From Prevotella sp. (lineage in GTDB: Bacteria > Bacteroidota > Bacteroidia > Bacteroidales > Bacteroidaceae), in the NCBI GenBank assembly GCA_017483805.1, contig JAFUUL010000043.1, forward strand, positions 1 through 44,087: a DNA stretch of 44,087 nt, written 5' to 3'. Below, in pieces: positions 42,701-44,087 of the stretch; position 1 is the stretch's first letter; each line of letters opens with the position of its first letter. Position numbers and translations under genes: made by a program. The notes beneath the pieces are model-generated. The model had not been told where the DNA came from and searched no databases. It was given only the letters and a program-made list of their open reading frames with translations.

Positions 42701-43551
42701 AGTTAAAGCCCGTAGACAGGAGTTGGGATGAGGAAATTGTCGGCGTGATGAATACTTTCTCGCCAGTGGATATTTCTACTAAGATAACCAAGGGTGGCCT
42801 GATGGAAGACCCGATAAGCGAGGTGGCAGGCAGAACCTTCTCGGTGCTGGCACCATTGGTGGCCGTTGAGCAGAATCTTGGTTGGACGGGCAGACCTATC
42901 TATAGAGAGGACAGATATCCCAACGACAAGTTTAAGCCCGAGTATCAGCAGGTGTATAGTGGTACGAATCCCGTATTGGTAGGCGCGTCGCAGTTGCTGT
43001 CAGAGGCCAGTGGAGGCAATGAACGCAAGAGGGGAGCAATAGAAATCAATCCCGCTATCGTTCAGTATCTATGGGAACAATACGCAGGTGGGCCAGGTAA
43101 GGTGTTCTCTAACACTATCTCCATCGGCAAGGATGCTAAGGACCTGCTTGTCAATGGCGAGGCCCCTGACTTCAACATCCGAAAGGTGGAAGGCATAAAG
43201 GCTTTTATTCAGCAGGGTGATGACCGCACGCAATACTATCGCGCTCAGACCAAATTCTGGAACTACTCAGACAAGGCCGACCAGTTTAGATATGAGCATG
43301 ACATTGCCAATCTGGAGAAGCAGGCCAAGACAGACCCCATGGCAAGAATAGAGTTGGAGGAACTGAAAAGGACTACCGACTATATTCGTATGGACATATT
43401 GCGTGAGGCTAACCGAGACAGCAAGAAAGAAGGCAAGGTGGGTCTTGACACGATGCGCAAGAATGCCAAGACGAGGGCCGAGAAGCGGGCGTACAACGAG
43501 GCTATGAAGGCGGTAGTGGACTTGCTGGATGAGGTTGGGGAGATGGAGTAG
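27745..43551 (+). CDS. giant polyvalent protein (methyltransferase, helicase, metallopeptidase-like, LPD-type modules)
   Basis: 5268 residues in one frame. In order: two tandem N-terminal repeats (LTADGYNLGSLDDF, LSADGYNLGSRDDF; 1-60). A Gly/Ala-rich, partly hydrophobic region, about 410-670, could contact membrane. Long coiled and acidic segments follow. A small beta/alpha module, about 1543-1660, precedes a helical module at 1732-1810. The N6-adenine methyltransferase has motif I LEPTAGNGM near 2020 and NPPFGG from 2080. The strawberry-notch-like helicase has Walker A GDQTGVGKGR (2439-2448), DESQ (2592-2595) and GRIDRTGQ (2985-2992). A zincin-like HEMIH lies at 3761-3765. An ADP-ribosyltransferase-like stretch has R3951, S4019 and E4040. 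The C-terminal part, about 4660-5100, looks like the LPD38 type. Phage P1 DarB also joins methyltransferase and helicase and enters the cell with the DNA to block restriction; an analogous role is inferred. Confidence 0.85.
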   Translation: MPNSLENLHRNLTADGYNLGSLDDFKAAMADSTKASNLHKNLSADGYNLGSRDDFFREIGLGGGSDTKAAVVQQQTERPAEQAQGQTEAGADAPGTVAGVPRVDLGQMKRQFRESAGRFMQDKTAGGPQGGTPLSKEDKARMMSQTDMMLAQQQDLGRHFEQRWDDAQAAVGNMSAGRNATGNVGVNTNLRKGRQKFNAETGRFEDTYVTQLGNEYRNLMQAEDEQGYVDAVREQERYFGNLKSLLGPLGDFVTDEEKSIDERLQDAANEIAWIENEIKAQPRVDVAALKREGKSKEEIDALREKVNRNSMSLDAALNEAKRRQIALEAERDDRGQSMFWRGTWDTLRDPSTYTNNMADLSDQKAFEGIKREVEQAQKEGRQPRLTNGEKFLVRNYLMNQEAQQLNENRGSMYGYGQMFGASIPFMAEFALTGGFAGVGKAGTKLGTKAGLRYLNSSMGRWMMKNMGAIPTKALQYSLKGAGWVGGAAAGGALQSNTIGMAKTMADIESRYIGNMTIGSDGQIAFKDAEGLGEAILKGELTNIGENGSELLGGGFDFLPNILGRVIKRSAVGAPLRRLASNKAWRAGNKTLDYLGVQGVFGEGMEEEANSMFNAIIGESNWFKDPNDPSKPAFFDGKEQLDTWISVGLTSMILRGPQMAGSGFQKAQYYGYKYNMGMSNRRANKLFGADRWAAVREQIDNSSNKTLGQTLNGYLNDASLSREEKQAMMMYANDLVMVRGFNMATMLANANGVQGRARTDRFNVRGNVIEELDAEGNVIESHEYEDRDEMKAGLYELQQKRANQDMLSDIEAAKVRPDGFYDAFLDDFLSGGMPKEELEAMLQKDPMERSDWEQAVVNAFSSRLHSMVYDNTELHEEQSTEDGQDVADEMAIDLDETDGSKAQEVAAAFNTAKQAREQLFAGNEELAQEVLTREVQGVSPQEILSSLDTFREEDVQVLIDYYNQKARMEGMMNRLGQHVEEEARRSRENHTFKGTINGKPTQTHVYTITDGTNEYYLVSGNVATDPDTGQITGSDSGLVIGMDSDGSFVSLGDASGYSVLPPTQSLDEFEEAERARLGELVTAAVDPEGAMGQEAAVVQQQTERPMVQEGAGLDNAGGEAGQEMAGGNKPQAAAPSIPVDESGVKRYEQGVAIDDAIADMEADGLDVNAETDLAISEAQAELDKIKAPKTRAERVKNAQRQQELQGAIDYYTQLKQRYGELHPPYVDPRPYIDRLNATTSKRKADEIVSEALQAGVKPEEIQPVHTQRVSDIIAKEEEDRRKAEEITDYDLSLIEKHKGTPEGRAYLLDRKRVPSAEKRRKIAQLVYGELFDGDFDAWRDEQELISLWLGKGRALDPDSFGQELGWDMGVGKDAAKVSTMFTARRDNGGDGMLFNDFVHMVMEASGGRYDTEEIRDAVIAMFQGAQEKSDLTEYQLTSRVAEAEQALRGREEMEQEAKIDETADADASGTVADEDMLPFGPDIEGGERPAFLSDDGVGYDSQGNPIDAEGRLILNPVDSIDEITDEDFESPTRNIQLPQLPENVQSAIGTNGKPVVIKKSVFEKNGTTHVELEPGDSRSILKSALYNPNLVGQTQPITRPDYKVAIQTGDKNAVVVLDVYAGKDNVEIVGWRYVNEKGLEKMKRQAEREGGQFLILSPSDGSAAALSALPSTDLSSEGKDTKNTDTNQEKEEKKEEINTSDPLEAIEQAAESVRENRQTSDYGKDNKLVTQDRYEELKKRMKAKLLGQLNAGFDPEILAIGTEMAVFHIEAGARKFGDFAQRMIDELGDAIRPYLKGIYNGAREMPGMEELRKQMTSYEGVSMQDVQKIANTADNSVNEHKEENDEAENVVSLQQESPSEGGRQPKLAGEVTAEHKSEDADKYRAFSQSVADDMLAAMEAGERPYKSIKDIRAKAKGVGLEVDDEGRTDILLQELVEDGLVSAARQYVNAYVMQQVLSGRTAQDVRQSRDLFNDIVKLYQLQPSITQRSSNRIKMQQYSTPLPMSFVADVFAYSDGMKDVLEPTAGNGMMVFAIPESSVHANELDATRLDNLRAQKFKKVTDQDATEPFEGNEQYDAVIANPPFGGAVAKEYDGKMIPGLAEQIALNALSKMKDDGKAAIIIGGNMEYAPNGAIKSDKAFFTYLYDHYNVKGVIDMDGKLYSRQGTTYPTRMILIDGRRSEEERAQTKVYPPVKDNAPRKATTFDELFDIAEEIRNNNNKTNGNEVLRTSGPVVESNTGNTQRQSQGERRRGESDANGTDGQSRSARRTGGEPAVRGNEPGVVQQPSGVVSRQNGTGGLSTVSQRPSATDRGETRTDNGRGSDVGGTERVQPARPSNKQTGQQRDERVEEKRELTSDKLPYRPHNGAFSLESVAPAAMVEAMDNTLKEIEREFGNVDDFVTTELGYDSAEEMHNALAAEQVDSVAMAIWNMKKGEGMVIGDQTGVGKGRQMAALIRWAVRQGKKPVFVTKDADLFSDIYRDLVDIGSGDLRPFIFNSGVTITDANGRVVHKSLSDATQKKVLAMDELPDGFDFAILSYPQMNTGDRISQEESGKEAKDRGERGKKGKAVKAGRPTPKADFLRKISKDNYLLMDESQNAAGSGNTGAYFQSILKDAKAVTFASATFAKRPDTMPLYAIRTAISKAKVKTWELIQMISKGGVTLQEIMSRAMTSAGQMVRRERDMSDVRTDWKTIDAPETSQKARRDYDNVMRAFNAIISFQEDYIAPVLAAKSAEFASMASTVTERRGTEKAGVDNPPFVNRLYNFSKQLLLSLKVDAVVDEVVKEIEAGHKPVIALENTLESALDEYAVGDTIDDPTLFGKLKKGLDACFRYTIKNEDGDEMGGVLQPEELGEEGERAYNELVDLIQESTQGMFISPLDAITEKLKARGIKVGEISGRKSRAVFVSDADASDTVAGHYEVRKRENTDRKKLARDFNSGDLDVLIINKTGSTGISLHASKRFTDQRPRTMIMAQPLSDINDYMQMIGRIDRTGQVHRGYYINLGLPVPAETRFMMMLANKLKSLNANTTTSQENKDNEVDAPDLLNKYGDQVMIEYLRDNPDVYRKLGEFLKDRSEPGASTVSAARLDEYKAKEGDARQITGRVALLSVDEQDDFYDDVTRRYNELIKYLNDTNSNDLKITVMPLRARTIDRQVSSEGTAPGTTNPFADNAYVEWVEMDILKKPMKADEVSRTIEQLNPEGRVQQIIATVERETQEKLDKEQERYEAAKAKAEEDIKAKAEAINGQQKRTPEQKKEAVDKYATEKRQALEESHQKMVNKIDANHERLMKYLRMFSVGDSVLVPDDLTTDAFLGSVNGIFCGFKAKDENVTQSTTLAVFVTLDGRRKIEVKISDWNALARINNMTQENWDAAQEVTLSNWDSQIPTSSRKHGYIMTGNILQAISDTNFQGHLITFTDSEGNVRDGLLMPDKWEPSQLKGATVPISQRKERIKSLPMKDKVTSADGRVTITRYWGYYHLDVPKSKKQGGEFYLDKRLLDLVNGNDFFTASGNMRGTVPNENIDAVLDRLGEMGVTLPSDRKVEFNETIDTEDPIDAIRQAANGWRRSVKESESSLSESSQVNESEKKSVPLERRTMKSYTDKDGNYHTGIEEEIAGLESDIARAGREDAGTDEKVSEAQTSSRPVSGRRVNELRREAAKLRAEIARRNQKKQDLRKKYNIDEKGNISLDDLTRMFRDLNSNKVLGKLFDKVFDILNTLGTKFRFSDNFDALTGGEAFGYLNGIFLNWDVYTRDVPDQQKAKTILHEMIHGVAYQLLDRYENQSVRKLSAAQEKLAKEIFDIYEAVKKANPKDKKGGSPYGLTSAHEMLSEIANPEFRNILDSIPYREGMSVWQRLKEWLKDVLGSFGLDIKGNTALNSLEKAFDDVIDNYDDTGIGEYSGILSEVEQDIRNAGYKGDIMDLVEENFLDGGGTASLVEDEELIKRLESEPKIKVYRAMQLQGGKLYPPMAAKVNGKWQDPLPLGEWSQADEHPELVDKNGKFTLDKGNGKTVAGVVYAPYMHGSTTMLNDQFKEAQDRPELVVVEAEMPESELTSGYQAEKSPRRTGRLPWKAGTIQGQLTGTRDVILSRWVKPIRIVPASEVAQSIKQMIDGQVEVMPTNVVTPEQREELEKLGVKFVKTSNQEIVQEGEHKGEQYSDAYGKKAKRKARPRSAVQGRKKAVDGDPIQAIKDAASKWVRGKADREGMTPEAHSAKAVYNERLNTVEMVFAEAYQDAMVSLKTAQNAIAQDKDIPDSQNAYMAENLMHGKNKNEQDLYNKMFRDPLIATINKIMNATGMNWGDVDRYVYTKSGLERNREFFVRDWLAKEMGKTTDASELTRLKQLSDDWQDKKNAAYEDLQDGFISFAEYLEELDRFVRTNLDSGYVAEDHDYSGFRAMFGDEEGEYDEAAIIEELMEQEGAIADADASDTVATLWEQIRGATRYGLERYREAGMRSDEQIDQIESMFHWYVPMRGFKEDKGEDMYQYFTAKGTSKSYVGGLLKHAKGRGSEANYPISTIFAMTYKAISDCNQNMVNQKLYRLCQANPNDLIVLSDSWAVLNEATGEWEEVAPEIDDDMSEEEIREATLAWEENMRQMASAGNAKKITGRAQLDYKPIDKKNRSEHVVEVRINGQPKRMTVVGNPRMAQALNGQLRFERGKNIFSKWNASIKNMMASLFTTYSPTFALRNMFRDWTHFRMMLEVREGHGYAARANKYYRQSLFKMVGLFKKYREGTLDESKEIERDFKDFMDNGGITGFVFMQKIDDIQKEMEDIYKKQKAGKHIRLNNNIWEKILGAVEAVNEGIENNARFATYRTSRHYAGRTKARSAYDAKEITVNFNRKGAGGKTYGFKSQSKAVEDAAKAFGVTSQILGEGRIFFNATVQAIATTFKNFQNQDGSLNKKYIAKWASMYALPPFMFGLALPMINKALAAALDDDGDDDPYANLAEWTRRRNICIYIGGDNFITIPVGQELAAFLSLGDIVAGNTYAPELKPVDRSWDEEIVGVMNTFSPVDISTKITKGGLMEDPISEVAGRTFSVLAPLVAVEQNLGWTGRPIYREDRYPNDKFKPEYQQVYSGTNPVLVGASQLLSEASGGNERKRGAIEINPAIVQYLWEQYAGGPGKVFSNTISIGKDAKDLLVNGEAPDFNIRKVEGIKAFIQQGDDRTQYYRAQTKFWNYSDKADQFRYEHDIANLEKQAKTDPMARIELEELKRTTDYIRMDILREANRDSKKEGKVGLDTMRKNAKTRAEKRAYNEAMKAVVDLLDEVGEME
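27949..27976 (+). repeat. hairpin repeat family 1, first copy in the giant gene
   Basis: Left arm GCTGCTGT (27949-27956), loop GGT, perfect complement (27960-27967), tail AAACGGAAC (27968-27976). Translated AAVVQQQTER, in a linker after the N-terminal repeats. Confidence 0.85.
28012..28040 (+). repeat. hairpin repeat family 2, copy 2
   Basis: GGTGC, loop TGAT, GCGCC (one G-U pair), then T and GGCACGGTGGCTGG. Translated GADAPGTVAG, about 35 nt after the family-1 copy; in the neighbouring gene the two elements occur in the opposite order. Confidence 0.65.
31024..31051 (+). repeat. hairpin repeat family 1, second copy in the giant gene
   Basis: Identical in arms, loop and tail to the copy at 27949, 3.1 kb downstream. 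Translated AAVVQQQTER in a Gly/Ala/Glu-rich linker. The flanking sequence is unrelated, so this is a discrete element, not part of a long duplication. Confidence 0.85.
32131..32158 (+). repeat. hairpin repeat family 2, copy 3
   Basis: GATGC, loop TGAT, perfect complement GCATC, then GGGCACTGTGGCTG. Translated DADASGTVAD. It lies in the acidic linker before the 1543-1660 module. Confidence 0.65.
34406..34786 (+). CDS. 126-residue ORF embedded in the +1 frame of the giant gene
   Basis: Starts with ATG at 34406 after an A-rich stretch typical of Bacteroidetes start regions. It reads METKYYAPQGQLWSLTLATH, then VVENLMRMALMDSQEVPDAQ, and ends SLQDLVISKLDSSATRE. Its composition is that of a normal folded, acidic, helical protein. 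The giant protein over the same bases is low-complexity (Gln/Arg/Gly/Thr/Ser linker) between the methyltransferase and the helicase. The contrast suggests that this frame is or was the primary coding frame and that the giant frame is overprinted. Function unknown. Confidence 0.6.
   Translation: METKYYAPQGQLWSLTLATHSGNLRESDVVENLMRMALMDSQEVPDAQEASQQLEEMSQESYSNLRAWCRDRMAQEDFQLYLNDHPLPIGEKLEPITDEEAMWEVLNEYSLQDLVISKLDSSATRE
36460..36488 (+). repeat. hairpin repeat family 2, copy 4
   Basis: GACGC, loop TGAC, GCATC (one C-A mismatch), then GGACACGGTGGCTGG. Translated DADASDTVAG, within the helicase region between the two recA-like parts. Confidence 0.6.
40999..41025 (+). repeat. hairpin repeat family 2, copy 5
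   Basis: GATGC, loop TGAC, perfect complement GCATC, then GGACACGGTGGCC. Translated DADASDTVAT, before the C-terminal region. Confidence 0.65.
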
Positions 43552-43557
43552 GTGGTG

Positions 43558-43585
43558 GTCGCTATAATATAGCGACAGACGGGAC
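43558..43585 (+). repeat. hairpin repeat family 1, intergenic copy
   Basis: Left arm GTCGCTAT (43558-43565), loop AAT, perfect complement (43569-43576), tail AGACGGGAC (43577-43585). It begins 7 nt after the giant gene's stop codon and is not translated, unlike the other element copies. Confidence 0.82.
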
Positions 43586-43594
43586 GGGAAGAGA

Positions 43595-43623
43595 AGAGGG
43601 CGTGCCGATTTGACACGCCCTCT
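43595..43623. terminator. bidirectional terminator
   Basis: AGAGGGCGTG (43595-43604) pairs perfectly with 43614-43623 across a 9-nt loop. It separates the giant gene from the convergent membrane-protein gene. The flanking T/A runs are short. Confidence 0.8.
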
Positions 43624-43644
43624 TTGTGGGGATTGTGCGGTGCT

Positions 43645-43911
43645 TTACGGCCATAGGTACATGGCTACCGCGATCAATGCCGTTCCTGCGGTGGCACCGA
43701 GGATGTCGGCCAGCCAGTCCTTCTCGTCGGCTCCCTTGTAACTATGCTCGTCGCGCAGTTCCTTGGCCATGCCTGCCACGAAAGCAGCCGCCCAGCCCGT
43801 GGCGAGGGCAAGTGGCTTCTCGGTGGTGAGCAGGAGGGTAAGGGGAGCCACCGTGAGGGCTGTCACAAGGCAGACGGCGAAGTGGAGTACTTTGTCTTTT
43901 GCTATCTTCAT
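43645..43911 (-). CDS. small phage membrane protein, YfiM/DUF2279-like
   Basis: An 88-residue protein with membrane segments at both ends (HFAVCLVTALTVAPLTLLL; ADILGATAGTALIAVAMYLW) and a central GWAAAFVAGMAKELRDEH. The pattern KDKVLHF...AGxAKExxD...DWLADxxG recalls a family of small phage and envelope proteins often found beside lysis genes. The function is not established; a holin or lysis-accessory role is inferred. Its start is 6 nt after the upstream partial gene's stop. Confidence 0.7.
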   Translation of the reverse strand: MKIAKDKVLHFAVCLVTALTVAPLTLLLTTEKPLALATGWAAAFVAGMAKELRDEHSYKGADEKDWLADILGATAGTALIAVAMYLWP

Positions 43912-43917
43912 GATTTT

Positions 43918-44087
43918 TCAATCTTCAATCTTCAATTCCTGCTCGTAGGGCGTGAAGTCGAACGACTCCTTGCGCCGGTTGCCCTCGTCGAGGCACTGCT
44001 GCCGCCACTGGGCACACTCCTTCCAGAAGGCGGCGAGTTCCTTGTCCGTGGCGAACTCGTGGTACACGGGCTCTCCCTCTGCCGTCT
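43918..44087 (-). CDS. partial phage protein (C-terminal part)
   Basis: An open frame running in from the right edge, ending at 43918. The visible residues (YHEFATDKELAAFWKECAQW, then RQQCLDEGNRRKESFDFTPY) are charged and helical. The start is outside the window. It forms an operon with the YfiM-like gene. Function unknown. Confidence 0.65.
   Translation of the reverse strand, partial: TAEGEPVYHEFATDKELAAFWKECAQWRQQCLDEGNRRKESFDFTPYEQELKIED

Noticed and set aside
13930-44087. Conjugative element suggested by PcfJ/PcfK
   Set aside because: No relaxase, coupling protein or Tra genes seen, while a complete terminase and ejection-like proteins favour a phage; a mixed element outside the window cannot be excluded.

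Overview
The window looks like a Bacteroidales chromosome, most likely Prevotella or Segatella. The evidence is the Bacteroidetes promoter pattern (TTTG, about 20 nt, TAnnTTTG), A-rich start regions instead of Shine-Dalgarno sites, a Bacteroidetes-type trpBEGDCFA operon, an outer-membrane beta-barrel protein of the carboxypeptidase-regulatory type and a C69 dipeptidase. No database could be searched, so family names rest on motifs recognised by eye.

Host part, 1-13929. A leftward tryptophan operon (trpB, trpE, trpG, trpD, trpC, trpF, trpA), with a glycerate kinase behind it, starts from a good promoter at 8128-8159. Its leader encodes a 15-residue peptide with three consecutive Trp codons, followed by a terminator hairpin: a classical attenuator. 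trpF carries an in-frame block of short tandem repeats. Rightward from 8225 come a lipoprotein, a large outer-membrane protein, a C69 peptidase and tRNA-Arg(ACG).

Mobile part, 13930-44087, with the right end outside the window. A tyrosine recombinase lies just downstream of the tRNA. A leftward early operon of very small genes (20.85 down to 15.4 kb) ends in PcfK, PcfJ and a ribbon-helix-helix protein. At least eight of its genes are under 60 codons and are often joined by ATGA overlaps. Rightward late genes follow: an ejection-like protein, an Rz-like membrane protein, a small rhomboid protease, the terminase large subunit, a coiled-coil protein, and one 15.8-kb gene for a 5268-residue polyvalent protein. 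That protein contains an N6-adenine methyltransferase, a strawberry-notch-like helicase, an HExxH protease-like domain, an ADP-ribosyltransferase-like stretch and a C-terminal region of the large-polyvalent-protein type. A leftward YfiM-like membrane protein and a partial gene close the window. The element is best read as a prophage; no portal, capsid or tail gene is visible here.

Most unusual signals. (1) A 28-nt hairpin repeat (8-bp stem, 3-nt loop, conserved 9-nt tail) occurs six times, in host trpF, in phage coding genes in different frames, and between genes. The stem sequences differ but every change is compensated. (2) A second small hairpin repeat occurs five times in two adjacent phage genes. 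(3) A normal-looking 126-residue ORF is embedded in the +1 frame of the giant gene, exactly where the giant protein is low-complexity. (4) Two tRNA-like acceptor/T-arm minihelices each begin on the last base of a stop codon in the early operon. (5) PcfK ends in a beta-clamp-binding-like motif.
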